A DNA stretch of 64,000 nucleotides from positions 1,674,001 to 1,738,000 of the forward strand of contig NZ_CP021404.1 in assembly GCF_002504165.1 (NCBI RefSeq), in the 5' to 3' direction. The DNA comes from Pacificitalea manganoxidans. Its GTDB lineage: Bacteria; Pseudomonadota; Alphaproteobacteria; Rhodobacterales; Rhodobacteraceae. Position numbers and translations under genes: made by a program. Of this stretch, positions 28,311-41,364 are shown in pieces. Under the pieces are notes generated by a model. The model ran no database searches and was not told where the DNA came from. It saw nothing but the letters and a program-made list of their open reading frames with translations. The number at the start of each line of letters is the position of its first letter. Position 1 is the first letter of the stretch.

Positions 28311-28679
28311 ATGTTCCTCAAGAAAGTCGATGGCCCAAGGGCCGTCACCCTGCCGGATGGATCGGTCATGACGCTGGCCGATCTTCCGGCGCCGGAAACG
28401 CATCGCTGGGTCGCCAGCCGCAAGGCCGCCGTGGTTCGCGCGGTCACGCATGGGCTCATCAGCGCCGATTTCGCCTGCCGCCGCTACGGCCTCTCCGAGG
28501 AGGAGCTCGACAGTTGGCAACGTGCGGTCGCGCGCCACGGGGAACAGGCCCTGAAAGCAACCTCGATCCAGCGATTCCGCGATGATCCCAGCCCGGAGAC
28601 ACCCGCGATCCTGCCCCCCGTGACACCCGGCGTGATTGCCCCGGAGGAGGGGGAGGACCTGCCCGAAACACCGGAATAA
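28311..28679 (+). CDS. sciP: CtrA inhibitor SciP (DUF1153)
   Basis: SciP is a small helix-turn-helix protein that, in Caulobacter, binds DNA and CtrA and blocks CtrA-driven transcription. The 122-residue product starts at 28311 with the conserved block VDGPRAVTLPDGSVMTLADL. The HTH part follows (AVVRAVTHGLISADFACRRYGLSEEELDSW). A proline-rich acidic tail ends it. It sits 142 bases upstream of ctrA on the same strand, so a repressor and its target regulator are neighbours here. Confidence 0.92.
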   Translation: MFLKKVDGPRAVTLPDGSVMTLADLPAPETHRWVASRKAAVVRAVTHGLISADFACRRYGLSEEELDSWQRAVARHGEQALKATSIQRFRDDPSPETPAILPPVTPGVIAPEEGEDLPETPE

Positions 28680-28692
28680 CCGCCGCTTATCC

Positions 28693-28760
28693 CCATATAT
28701 GGTGAGTGCACAACTACAGATTGTTCTGCTAAATTAAGGGACGGTAACTCCGATTTAACC
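28693..28760. promoter_or_regulatory. ctrA upstream region with CtrA-type half sites
   Basis: The gap between sciP and ctrA is AT-richer than its surroundings. It holds the palindrome CCATATATGG (28693-28702), a TTAAGGGACGGTAA arrangement close to the CtrA dyad TTAA-N7-TTAA, and TTAACC (28755-28760), a CtrA half-site. Autoregulation of ctrA is known in Caulobacter; whether these sites act here is inferred. Confidence 0.45.
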
Positions 28761-28821
28761 CTTGGCGCGGCATAGGGTTGGAACATTCGGGGATCACTCA
28801 GAAACTGTAGTGGAGATGATG

Positions 28822-29535
28822 ATGCGTGTTTTGCTTGTTGAGGACGATCCGGCCACCGCGAAAAGCGTCGAAATGATGCTGACCCATGCCAATCTCAATA
28901 CCTATCGCACCGATCTGGGCGAGGAGGGCATAGACCTCGCGAAGCTGTATGATTACGACCTTATTTTATTGGATCTGAACCTGCCTGACATGACCGGCCA
29001 CGAGGTTCTGCGCCAGTTGCGCCAGTCGCGGATCGACACGCCGATCCTGATCCTGACCGGCGCCGATGACACGGAGAGCAAGATCAAGGGATTCGGCTTT
29101 GGCGCCGATGACTATCTGACGAAGCCGTTCCACCGTGAAGAACTGGTCGCGCGGATCCACGCCATCATTCGCCGCTCGAAAGGACATGCGCAGTCGGTGA
29201 TCCGCACCGGGCAGGTCTGCGTCAACCTCGATGCCAAGACGGTGGAGGCGAATAACCGCGCGGTCCATCTAACCGGCAAGGAATATCAGATGCTGGAACT
29301 GCTCTCCCTGCGGAAGGGCACGACCCTGACCAAGGAGATGTTCCTTAACCACCTCTATGGCGGCATGGACGAGCCGGAGTTGAAGATCATCGATGTCTTC
29401 ATCTGCAAGCTGCGCAAAAAGCTGTCTCAGGCCACGGGCGGAGACAACTATATCGAAACCGTCTGGGGACGGGGCTATGTGCTGCGCGATCCCGAACCGC
29501 AGGAGATGAACCCCCGCGTGGCAATCGGCGCCTGA
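28822..29535 (+). CDS. ctrA: Cell-cycle response regulator CtrA
   Basis: CtrA is an OmpR-type response regulator. In the Rhodobacterales it mainly controls motility, gene transfer agents and related traits rather than being essential. The receiver domain has the acidic pocket VEDD at residues 7-9 and phospho-acceptor Asp51 in LLDLNLPD. The C-terminal winged helix contains the near-invariant CtrA block [20 protein letters not shown], then [20 protein letters not shown]. Three ATGs occur in a row (28816, 28819, 28822); GGAG spacing favours the last. The product is 237 residues. Confidence 0.96.
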   Translation: MRVLLVEDDPATAKSVEMMLTHANLNTYRTDLGEEGIDLAKLYDYDLILLDLNLPDMTGHEVLRQLRQSRIDTPILILTGADDTESKIKGFGFGADDYLTKPFHREELVARIHAIIRRSKGHAQSVIRTGQVCVNLDAKTVEANNRAVHLTGKEYQMLELLSLRKGTTLTKEMFLNHLYGGMDEPELKIIDVFICKLRKKLSQATGGDNYIETVWGRGYVLRDPEPQEMNPRVAIGA

Positions 29536-29608
29536 CCATTCGTCACGAGGGATGCGTAGGCGGGTGTTGCGCCATGCCATTGCTTGAAGCCGACGCATGC
29601 GCCCCATA

Positions 29609-29628
29609 TCAGGATCACAGGATCCTGA
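29609..29628. promoter_or_regulatory. Short hairpin just upstream of ligA
   Basis: TCAGGATC-ACAG-GATCCTGA is a perfect 8-base-pair inverted repeat ending 12 bases before the ligA ATG and one base before its GGAGG ribosome site. It could be the end of the ctrA transcript or a translational control element for ligA. Confidence 0.4.
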
Positions 29629-34052
<4,424 letters not shown>

Positions 34053-34180
34053 CGCGGCGCTAAGTGTCTGGGACTCCTTAAAAACCCCTTTTGTTCTCTA
34101 ATGTTCTCATAAAGTTCTTTACAGAACGAATTGAATATGAGAACAAATGGGCAACGAAAGGTTGGTATGGGAGTTTCGAC

Positions 34181-34303
34181 ATGTTCCACGACATCCGCAC
34201 GATGCTGTCACGGCAGGATGTTCACCTGATACAGGATGCCCTTGGCGCTGCGTCGCTGATCGTCATTCTGGTGGCGGGGCTGCACCTGCCGGGGCTGATC
34301 TGA
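34181..34303 (+). CDS. Small membrane peptide (40 residues) after recG
   Basis: This 40-codon frame starts MFHDIRTMLSRQDVHLIQDA and continues into one hydrophobic helix (about residues 20-38, ASLIVILVAGLHLPGLI). GGGAG lies about 8 bases before the ATG. A GC-rich hairpin followed by eight T residues lies downstream, as expected for a real short transcript. The sequence between recG and this gene is unusually AT-rich, suggesting a separate promoter. I do not recognise a function. Confidence 0.55.
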   Translation: MFHDIRTMLSRQDVHLIQDALGAASLIVILVAGLHLPGLI

Positions 34304-34454
34304 CCCAATCTTTCCCGCGTTCACTGCGCGCGGATCACTCTTCGGGATCATGTGCCGATCTTCCCCATCGCGCATGCTTTCATGACACTGCCTGTCACCC
34401 TTGCCGCCGGGATTGCCTGTCTCGGTCGCGCCCGAAGAGTTCCGCACCACCTCG

Positions 34455-34487
34455 CCGCCATCCTTCGGGATGCGCGGCTTTTTTTTG
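34455..34487 (+). terminator. Intrinsic terminator after the 40-residue peptide gene
   Basis: GCCGCCATCC-TTCG-GGATGCGCGGC forms a stem with one bulge and a stable TTCG tetraloop, followed by TTTTTTTT. This is a strong Rho-independent terminator on the + strand. Confidence 0.85.
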
Positions 34488-34516
34488 GCCGGAAGCGATG
34501 TGATTGTCACGCCGCG

Positions 34517-34554
34517 CAAAGAGAAACCGCCCGCAGCGGTAGCCACGGGCGGTT
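34517..34554 (-). terminator. Terminator of the FadL-like gene
   Basis: Read on the minus strand, AACCGCCCG and CGGGCGGTT form a 9-base-pair stem with a 12-base loop followed by TCTCTTT. It begins about 20 bases after the stop of the FadL-like gene. Confidence 0.7.
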
Positions 34555-34575
34555 CATATCTGACGGATCTAAGGA

Positions 34576-35736
34576 TCAGAAGTTGTAGGCGATCCGAAGG
34601 CCGTAGGCGAAGGCGGTGTTGTCGGTGAATTCACCGAACGTGGTGCCTTCGGGATAGCCAAGTGCGCTCGGCGCTTCGGTTTTGGCGTCGCCGATCCAGA
34701 TGTGGCGCACGCCGCCGGTGATTGAAACGCCGTGCTCGGTGGTGTAGGTCGCGGCAAGGCCGAGGCTCGTGGCGCCATCGGTCGGGCCGAGGTTGCCGGA
34801 GAAGCCGCCCATCGCGTCCTCGTAGCTGGCTGTGATCGCACCGGACCACTGTTCGTTGAACTTCCGCCCGACGCCCAGCGAATAGGTGATGGTGTCGTCG
34901 TTATAGGACACCAGCGAGGAACCGGTCGCAGCTTCGTAGCCCACGGGCGTGATGTCGAACGCCGACCATTCCACCCAGCGGATGGAGCCGAATACCAGCG
35001 TGTCAGCGGCAACGCCGCTCTGGAATTCGAGGTTCAGCGACTGCGGAATCTCGGTTTCGAAATTCTCGCTATCCGCGCCGTTCTCCTTGGTCTCAAAATC
35101 ATGCGTGATGGCGCTGTTATAGGTCAGGGCCACACGCAGGGCGATTTCAGGCCGCTCATAGGCCGCGCCGACCACGAACCCCGTTTCATAGTCGGGATCG
35201 GTGCGCAGGCTGTAGCCGTTGAACAGATCAGCGCGCCCATAGGTTTTCTGGAACCGCAGACCGCCGTGAACGCTCCAGTTCTCATCGAACTTGTAGCGGG
35301 CAAGGGCGGTTGCCGCTTGGGTGCGGACCTGTGCGGTCGACCCAGGGCCGCCAAACAGGCCGCCATAGGCGTAACCGGTGCCTTGCTCGTAGTTCACATC
35401 GGCGCCGAAGGGCTGGTCGAGGATCAGCGCCAGATCGACGCGGTCGTTCATTGCCATCTTCAGCGCGAAGGCAAGCTGCGTGTAGTCGTCGGCGATATCA
35501 CCCGATTGCGCGCCCGCAGAGCTGATTACGGTGCCCGCCGGAAAGGGCGGCGGCGCGAATACGTCGACCTGCTGTTCGCCGCTGACGTCGGGCTCGACCC
35601 GGCCAATCGAGAACTCGACATAGTTCCCCTCCTGAAACAGCGGGCTCATCGATTGCACCGTGCGCTCCACGCCTGCTGCCGATGCCGCGCTGGCGCACAA
35701 ACTCAAGGCGCTCACGGCGCCGAGAAGCTTTCCCAT
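34576..35736 (-). CDS. OmpP1/FadL-family outer membrane transporter
   Basis: FadL-family porins pass hydrophobic compounds such as fatty acids or aromatic hydrocarbons through the outer membrane. From the ATG at 35736 (GGATGGAG upstream) the product is 386 residues. A signal peptide (MGKLLGAVSALSLCASAASA) is followed by a hatch-like N-terminus (FQEGNYVEFSIGRVEP) and an amphipathic barrel ending in Phe (GLRIAYNF). The substrate is unknown. It is monocistronic with its own terminator. Confidence 0.85.
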   Translation of the reverse strand: MGKLLGAVSALSLCASAASAAGVERTVQSMSPLFQEGNYVEFSIGRVEPDVSGEQQVDVFAPPPFPAGTVISSAGAQSGDIADDYTQLAFALKMAMNDRVDLALILDQPFGADVNYEQGTGYAYGGLFGGPGSTAQVRTQAATALARYKFDENWSVHGGLRFQKTYGRADLFNGYSLRTDPDYETGFVVGAAYERPEIALRVALTYNSAITHDFETKENGADSENFETEIPQSLNLEFQSGVAADTLVFGSIRWVEWSAFDITPVGYEAATGSSLVSYNDDTITYSLGVGRKFNEQWSGAITASYEDAMGGFSGNLGPTDGATSLGLAATYTTEHGVSITGGVRHIWIGDAKTEAPSALGYPEGTTFGEFTDNTAFAYGLRIAYNF

Positions 35737-35829
35737 ATCTCCATCCCTGTAATGTGCGTGAATTATGCAGATCACCCTAGGGGCGTGCCCTAAAACCGGT
35801 CAATTGAGAAACGATTTTGTAACGTAGGG

Positions 35830-36723
35830 TCACGTTGCGGTGTGGCTTTTCTGCGCCGCTGATCTCGTTTCACTACGAATGTTCAACCAGTTAGCCAGCA
35901 CGATTAATCCTGCGCCCGCGATAATCCACGGATCGATCGGCTCCAGATAAACAAGCGCCCCGATAATGGCGAGAACAGGCAATCGGGCGAAGTCCATTGG
36001 CATGACGACGGCCGCCGATGCGTGCCCCAGCGCGGTGGTCAGGCACAGATGCGCGGCCAGCCCGGCGGCCCCGATCACAAGCAGATAGGGCGCTGTGACA
36101 AGGCTCGGCGCGGCGATATCGCCATCGATCCCGGCGGCGATCAGGCCGAACACCGCCTGCATTACCGTTAGCCAGACCAGCACCGACAATGTGGTCTCCG
36201 TGCGGCGAAGTTTCCGGGTGAAAAGCGCCGACAGGCCAAAGCCCACGGCGCAGGCCGCTGCGGCCAGTTCACCGGGGCCGATCCGGCTCATCTCCGGGCG
36301 CACCACCACCAGCACCCCGGCAAAACCGATAAGAGCGGCCAGCACCCGAACGCGGGTCAGACGCTCGCCCAGAACCAGCGGCGCGAGGATCACCACCCAG
36401 ATAGGGGAGGTGAATTCCAGCGCGACGACCTGTGCCAACGGGATCGTGGCAATGGCAAAGAACCACAGGTTCTGTCCGGTGAAATGCGCAAGGTTGCGAA
36501 CGGCGTGAAGCCCGAGCTTGCGGGCATGAAACCCGGCCCAATCGCGCCGCATCGTGGTGATCGAGACGATCATAACCACGCCGACCAGCGAGCGGTAGAA
36601 CATGATTTCGAATGTATCGAGCGCGAAGGACACCTCGCGCCCGGCCAGCGCCATCAATGTGAATGACGCGACTGCCCCCACCATCCAAAGCGCCGCGCGC
36701 CCCGGAGACCCTTGATCCTGCAT
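35830..36723 (-). CDS. DMT-family (EamA) membrane transporter
   Basis: This 297-residue protein has ten predicted membrane helices arranged as two EamA repeats (about residues 12-145 and 155-285). It is typical of drug/metabolite exporters of the inner membrane, which often export amino acids or related compounds. GGGGAG lies before the ATG at 36723. No pathway gene lies adjacent, so the substrate cannot be told. Confidence 0.88.
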   Translation of the reverse strand: MQDQGSPGRAALWMVGAVASFTLMALAGREVSFALDTFEIMFYRSLVGVVMIVSITTMRRDWAGFHARKLGLHAVRNLAHFTGQNLWFFAIATIPLAQVVALEFTSPIWVVILAPLVLGERLTRVRVLAALIGFAGVLVVVRPEMSRIGPGELAAAACAVGFGLSALFTRKLRRTETTLSVLVWLTVMQAVFGLIAAGIDGDIAAPSLVTAPYLLVIGAAGLAAHLCLTTALGHASAAVVMPMDFARLPVLAIIGALVYLEPIDPWIIAGAGLIVLANWLNIRSETRSAAQKSHTAT

Positions 36724-36888
36724 ATAGTAACTCCCCGCCGCGACTATCCTTGCGCGGCCCTCTCACCCGGTAGCGATCCGCGTGCCGGGTATCGTCCTCG
36801 CCGTGGTGATAGGGGGCGGCGCGGGGGAATGTCCATATGACGGGCAGCGCCGCACAGTAGCAGGCTGCGCGGGCGTGTCGCGGAAAGC

Positions 36889-37080
36889 TCAGCCGACCAC
36901 GATATTCAGCACCGTCAGCGCCAGATGCGCGACGACCGAAACCAGAAATGTCAGCAAGACAAAGCCAATCGCTGCCAATAGACGCCGCTGATGACGCGGG
37001 CGCGTGGGCCGCCGCGCCGGGTGATGGCGCAGGCGCAGGGTCAGCCTGTCATGGTGGTTATGAACGAATTGCAGCTGCAT
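36889..37080 (-). CDS. Small basic membrane protein, 63 residues
   Basis: The frame encodes a basic N-terminal part rich in His and Arg (about residues 1-35, LRLRHHPARRPTRPRHQRR) followed by one membrane helix (about residues 36-62). The positive-inside pattern supports a real single-pass protein with a cytoplasmic N-terminus. The ribosome site is weak and I do not recognise a family. Confidence 0.4.
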   Translation of the reverse strand: MQLQFVHNHHDRLTLRLRHHPARRPTRPRHQRRLLAAIGFVLLTFLVSVVAHLALTVLNIVVG

Positions 37081-37310
37081 GGCGATAATCAACCTATGGG
37101 TGTTGTGAGTCCACCTAGGTCGCCGTTTAGACATTATAAGGGGCCGAAATGAAATTAATTACCTTAGGTCAGCCTGCGGGCGAAATTTGGTCCGAGCACT
37201 ATGGCGGAGAAATGCTTGCCAACTCGTAAACGCACGCCATTCTCTGTGCCCGAGCCCGTGGCCCCGCCGCACCTGAGATTTCACGACCCCGATCCCTGAC
37301 CGGAGACCCC

Positions 37311-38030
37311 ATGCATCTGCCCCCAGCCATCGCCGGCGCCACACGGCGCGTCGAGATCGTGACCCTCGTGGTTTTGTTGCTGATTGCGGGGGCGCTATGG
37401 GCCTTTGTCGCGCTGGCCGCCGAGATGATCGAGGGCGATCTTCATGCCTTTGACGAAGCGGTGCTACTGGCGTTGCGCACCCCCGGCGATCCGGCCAATC
37501 CCATCGGCGGCGCACAATTGGCGGTGGCCATGCGCGATCTCACCGCGCTGGGTGGGGTTACCGTGCTGACGATGGTGTCGCTTTCCGTCTTGGCGTTTTT
37601 GATCTTGCGACGGCAAAAGGCGTCGGCGCTGCTGCTTGCGGTCGCGATCCTAGGCGGGCAGGCGCTGTCCTATATGGCGAAATCCGGGTTTTCACGCCCG
37701 CGTCCCGATCTGGTGCCGCATGGGGTCGAGACCGTTACCGCGTCGTTCCCGTCGGGCCATTCGATGATGGCGGCGGTGACTTATCTGACGCTGGCGGTGA
37801 TGCTGGCGCGCGCCGAGACGCGCAATCGGGTGCGTATCCTTTACATCGTCGTCGCCGCGCTGCTAACCGTGCTGGTGGGGGTGAGCCGCGTGTTTTTGGG
37901 CGTGCACTGGCCTTCGGACGTGCTTGCGGGCTGGACGCTTGGCGCGGCATGGGCGCTGGGGGTGTGGTTGGTGGCCCGCCATATGGCACGGCGGGGCCAG
38001 ATTGAACCGGACACCAAGGGCGAGGTCTGA
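37311..38030 (+). CDS. PAP2-family membrane phosphatase
   Basis: This 239-residue integral membrane phosphatase of the PAP2 superfamily typically removes phosphate from phosphatidic acid or undecaprenyl pyrophosphate. The three-part active site is complete: KSGFSRPRPD, ASFPSGHSM, and SRVFLGVHWPSDVLAG. About six membrane helices are present. GGAG lies before the ATG at 37311. Confidence 0.9.
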   Translation: MHLPPAIAGATRRVEIVTLVVLLLIAGALWAFVALAAEMIEGDLHAFDEAVLLALRTPGDPANPIGGAQLAVAMRDLTALGGVTVLTMVSLSVLAFLILRRQKASALLLAVAILGGQALSYMAKSGFSRPRPDLVPHGVETVTASFPSGHSMMAAVTYLTLAVMLARAETRNRVRILYIVVAALLTVLVGVSRVFLGVHWPSDVLAGWTLGAAWALGVWLVARHMARRGQIEPDTKGEV

Positions 38031-38039
38031 TTTCGCGCC

Positions 38040-38951
38040 TCAGGGCGTCGTGCCGCGCGCCAGTTCGATGAAGGCGCGCAGGAAATCGGGCTGTGACGCG
38101 CCCGAAGCGGCGGATTTTGCCTCCTCTGCGCGAAACCCCAGATGGATGCTTTTCGCGATTCCGTCAGGGCCAAAGCGCAACCCCCTCAGATCAGCCGGAG
38201 CGCCCGGTTCATCAAGCAGCCAATCGGGGATCGCGCTGAGCCCGCGCCCGGCGGCGACCATTTCCAGCATGACTTCCGTCGTTTCGACCGTGCGATGGCG
38301 CCGCGGAAGGCAGCCTGCGGGGACAAGGAACCGGGTGAACACATCCAGACGCTCGGTCGAAACGGGGTAGGTGATCAGGGTTTCCGACGACAGATCAGGC
38401 GGGGACACGGCACCTGTTTCAGCCAGCGGGTGCAGGGCAGGGACCGCCAAGACCAATTCGTAATCGAACACAGGCTCATACCGCACGGGCGCTAATGCGA
38501 CCGGGTCAGGTGTGATTAACAGGTCAATCTCATGACCGAGCAGCGCGGCAAGCCCGCCGAACCTGAAGTCTGAACGAATATCCAGATCCACATCCGGCCA
38601 CGCCCGCAGATAGGGGGCGATCACCCGGTTCAGCCATTTCTGACAGGGGTGACATTCCATCCCGATCCGCAGGACCCCGCGCTGCCCCCGTGCGAAATCC
38701 TCCAGCACCCGTTCGGCATGCTCGATCTGCGGCAGCACCCGCCCTGCAAGCGCGACGAGGTAGTGCCCCGCTTGCGTCAGGCGCAACCGGCGGCCGTCCT
38801 TTTCCCACACCGCCGTGCCGTGGCGGGCTTCGAATTTCCGCATCATATGACTGATCGCGGATTGCGTGATGTTCAGCGTATCGGCGGCGGCGGTCACCGA
38901 TCCCAGCCGGTCGACCTCCCGCAGGATGGTCAGGTGCTGCCGGTCGAGCAT
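38040..38951 (-). CDS. metR: LysR-family regulator MetR
   Basis: MetR activates methionine synthesis genes, usually with homocysteine as co-inducer. The 303-residue product has the LysR helix-turn-helix (LGSVTAAADTLNITQSAISHMMRKFE) and an effector domain. In-frame codons continue to 38999, but the ATG at 38951 gives the family N-terminus. It is divergent from metE with 96 bases between, and a candidate MetR box lies in that gap. Confidence 0.88.
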   Translation of the reverse strand: MLDRQHLTILREVDRLGSVTAAADTLNITQSAISHMMRKFEARHGTAVWEKDGRRLRLTQAGHYLVALAGRVLPQIEHAERVLEDFARGQRGVLRIGMECHPCQKWLNRVIAPYLRAWPDVDLDIRSDFRFGGLAALLGHEIDLLITPDPVALAPVRYEPVFDYELVLAVPALHPLAETGAVSPPDLSSETLITYPVSTERLDVFTRFLVPAGCLPRRHRTVETTEVMLEMVAAGRGLSAIPDWLLDEPGAPADLRGLRFGPDGIAKSIHLGFRAEEAKSAASGASQPDFLRAFIELARGTTP

Positions 38952-38954
38952 GCA

Positions 38955-38967
38955 TGAGCCCTCTTCA
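38955..38967. promoter_or_regulatory. Candidate MetR box
   Basis: TGAG-CCCTC-TTCA matches 7 of the 8 defined bases of the MetR consensus TGAA-N5-TTCA, extended by flanking A and T. It lies just upstream of the metR start and 80 bases from metE, so it could serve autoregulation and metE activation. Confidence 0.5.
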
Positions 38968-39047
38968 TGGTTCGGTGAGGTAATACCATTTCCGGTCATG
39001 GTTTCAACGGCCTATCCGGGGCGCAGATTTGCTTCTCGGAGGATGAT

Positions 39048-41327
39048 ATGACCCTTGCCGCCAACCTTGGATTTCCGCGCATCGGCGCGCGGCGTGAATT
39101 GAAAAAAGCAACCGAACGGTATTGGACGGGCGAGATCGACGCCGCCGCGCTGGAGGCCGAAGGGGCCCGCCTGCGCGCGGATCACTGGCGCTGGCAGTCC
39201 GATGCCGGGATCGGGGTGATCCCGTCGAACGATTTCTCGTTCTACGATCAGGTTCTCGATACCACGGCGCTGCTGGGCGCGGTGCCTGACCGGTTCAAAC
39301 ACCCCGGGGGCGCGGTTGATCTCGATCTTTATTTCGCGATGGCGCGCGGCACCGATGCCGCCCCGGCGATGGAAATGACCAAGTGGTTCGACACCAATTA
39401 CCACTACATCGTGCCGGAATTTACCCGGCACCAGACCCTGCGCCGCGCCACGGATAAGCCGCTGACCCAATATCGCGAGGCCCGCGCGCTGGGGGTCGAA
39501 ACCCGGCCTGTCCTGCTTGGCCCCGTCACATGGCTGAGCCTTGGCAAGTCCAAGGATGACGGTTTCGATCCGCTCGATCATCTGGAGGCCGTGCTGGACA
39601 TCTACGCGGGTCTGTTGGCCGATCTGGCCGGTGCAGGCGCGGATTGGGTGCAGATCGACGAGCCGATCCTTGTGCTGGATCTGAGCCCGGCCCAGCAGGA
39701 CGCGTTGCGCCGGACCTATGCCCGGCTGGCGCAGGCCGGACCGCAGGTGATGCTGGCAAGCTATTTCGGCGCGCTTGGGGACAATCGCACGCTGGCACTG
39801 TCGCTGCCCGTTGCCGGTCTCCATCTGGATCTGGTGCGCGCGCCGGAGCAGATCGACGCGGTGCTGGAGGCGGGCACCGACAAGGTGCTGTCGCTGGGGC
39901 TGGTCGATGGCCGCAACATCTGGAAAACCGATCTTGCCGCCGCGCTCGACATTGCCAGCCGCGCTGCCGATCTGCACGGCCCCGACAGGCTTCAAATCGC
40001 GCCATCCTGTTCCCTGCTGCACAGCCCTGTCGACCTGCAACAGGAAGATGAGCTGGACGACGACCTGCGCAGCTGGCTGGCCTTTGCGGTGCAAAAACTT
40101 GAGGAGGTCGCCGTGCTGGCCCGTGCCCTGCGGGAGGGCGCGCGGAGCGTCGAGAACCAACTGGCGCGCAACGCGCACGATATCGCCGCCCGGCGGGTGT
40201 CGTCCCGTATTCACAACCCGGATGTAAAGGCACGTCAGGCCGCGGTGAGCGACGACGATAAACGCCGTCGCGCGGCCTTCCCGGCGCGGCAGAAGGTGCA
40301 GCAGGCCAGACTGGGCCTGCCGCGCTTCCCCACGACCACCATCGGCTCTTTCCCGCAAACCAAGGAGGTGCGCCGCGCCCGCGCGGATCATCGCAAAGGC
40401 CTGCTCAGCGATGCCGATTACGACGCGTTCTTGGAGGGCGAAACCCGCGCTTGCGTGGCCAAGCAGGATGCGCTCGGCCTCGATGTGCCCGTGCATGGGG
40501 AATTCGAGCGCAACGATATGGTCGAGTATTTTGGCGAGCAGCTGGACGGCTTTGCCTTTACGCGCTTTGGCTGGGTGCAAAGCTATGGCTCGCGCTGCGT
40601 AAAGCCTCCGGTGATCTTCGGGGATGTGTCGCGGCCCGCCGCGATGACGGTCCGCTGGTCCGCCTATGCGCAGACGCTGACCGACAAGCCGATGAAGGGC
40701 ATGCTGACCGGACCGGTCACGATCCTGCAATGGTCCTTTGTGCGCGATGACCAGCCCCGTCGCACGACCTGCGAGCAGATCGCGCTGGCGATCCGCGATG
40801 AGGTCGCAGATCTGGAAGCCGCCGGGATCAAGATCATCCAGATCGACGAGCCTGCGCTGCGCGAAGGTCTGCCGCTGCGGCGCGACGACTGGCAGACTTA
40901 CCTCGACTGGGCGGTCGGTGCCTTCCGTCTGTCGGCCTGTCCGGTCACGGATGCAACGCAGATCCACACCCATATGTGCTACTCGGAATTCAACGATATC
41001 ATGCCCGCCATCGCCGCGATGGATGCCGATGTGATCTCGATCGAGACATCGCGATCCGACATGGAACTGCTGCAGGTCTTCGCGGATTTCGACTATCCCA
41101 ACGATATCGGGCCCGGCATCTGGGACATTCACAGCCCCCGCCGCCCCAGCGCCGCTGAGATGACCGATCTGCTGCGCAAGGCCGCGGCGGTGATCCCGGC
41201 AGATCGGCTTTGGGTCAATCCTGATTGCGGGCTGAAAACGCGCGGCTGGCCGGAAACCGAAGAAAGCCTGCGTAACCTGATCACCGCCGCGCAGGCCCTG
41301 CGCACCGAAGTGTCAGAACCCGCATAA
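39048..41327 (+). CDS. metE: Cobalamin-independent methionine synthase MetE
   Basis: MetE transfers a methyl group from 5-methyltetrahydrofolate (polyglutamate) to homocysteine without B12. The 759-residue protein has the duplicated barrel fold. The N-terminal half starts LGFPRIGARRELKKATERYW. The catalytic half holds TTIGSFPQTKEVRRARADHR, IQIDEPALREGLPLRRDDW, and the zinc ligands His and Cys in HTHMCYSEF plus a late Cys in VNPDCGLKTRGW. GGAGG precedes the ATG. Divergent metR probably regulates it. Confidence 0.97.
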   Translation: MTLAANLGFPRIGARRELKKATERYWTGEIDAAALEAEGARLRADHWRWQSDAGIGVIPSNDFSFYDQVLDTTALLGAVPDRFKHPGGAVDLDLYFAMARGTDAAPAMEMTKWFDTNYHYIVPEFTRHQTLRRATDKPLTQYREARALGVETRPVLLGPVTWLSLGKSKDDGFDPLDHLEAVLDIYAGLLADLAGAGADWVQIDEPILVLDLSPAQQDALRRTYARLAQAGPQVMLASYFGALGDNRTLALSLPVAGLHLDLVRAPEQIDAVLEAGTDKVLSLGLVDGRNIWKTDLAAALDIASRAADLHGPDRLQIAPSCSLLHSPVDLQQEDELDDDLRSWLAFAVQKLEEVAVLARALREGARSVENQLARNAHDIAARRVSSRIHNPDVKARQAAVSDDDKRRRAAFPARQKVQQARLGLPRFPTTTIGSFPQTKEVRRARADHRKGLLSDADYDAFLEGETRACVAKQDALGLDVPVHGEFERNDMVEYFGEQLDGFAFTRFGWVQSYGSRCVKPPVIFGDVSRPAAMTVRWSAYAQTLTDKPMKGMLTGPVTILQWSFVRDDQPRRTTCEQIALAIRDEVADLEAAGIKIIQIDEPALREGLPLRRDDWQTYLDWAVGAFRLSACPVTDATQIHTHMCYSEFNDIMPAIAAMDADVISIETSRSDMELLQVFADFDYPNDIGPGIWDIHSPRRPSAAEMTDLLRKAAAVIPADRLWVNPDCGLKTRGWPETEESLRNLITAAQALRTEVSEPA

Positions 41328-41333
41328 GGGCAG

Positions 41334-41363
41334 GGGCGTCGGCTGTCTGCATGGCCGACGCCC
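41334..41363. terminator. Bidirectional hairpin between metE and the NYN nuclease gene
   Basis: GGGCGTCGGC and GCCGACGCCC form a perfect 10-base-pair stem with a 10-base loop. It lies between the metE stop (41327) and the convergent gene's stop (41365). T-tracts are lacking. Confidence 0.55.
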
Positions 41364-41364
41364 G

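Noticed and set aside
39012-41132. A 706-codon frame antisense to metE
   Set aside because: Long antisense frames are expected in GC-rich genes; metE is certain and the antisense product has no domain pattern.
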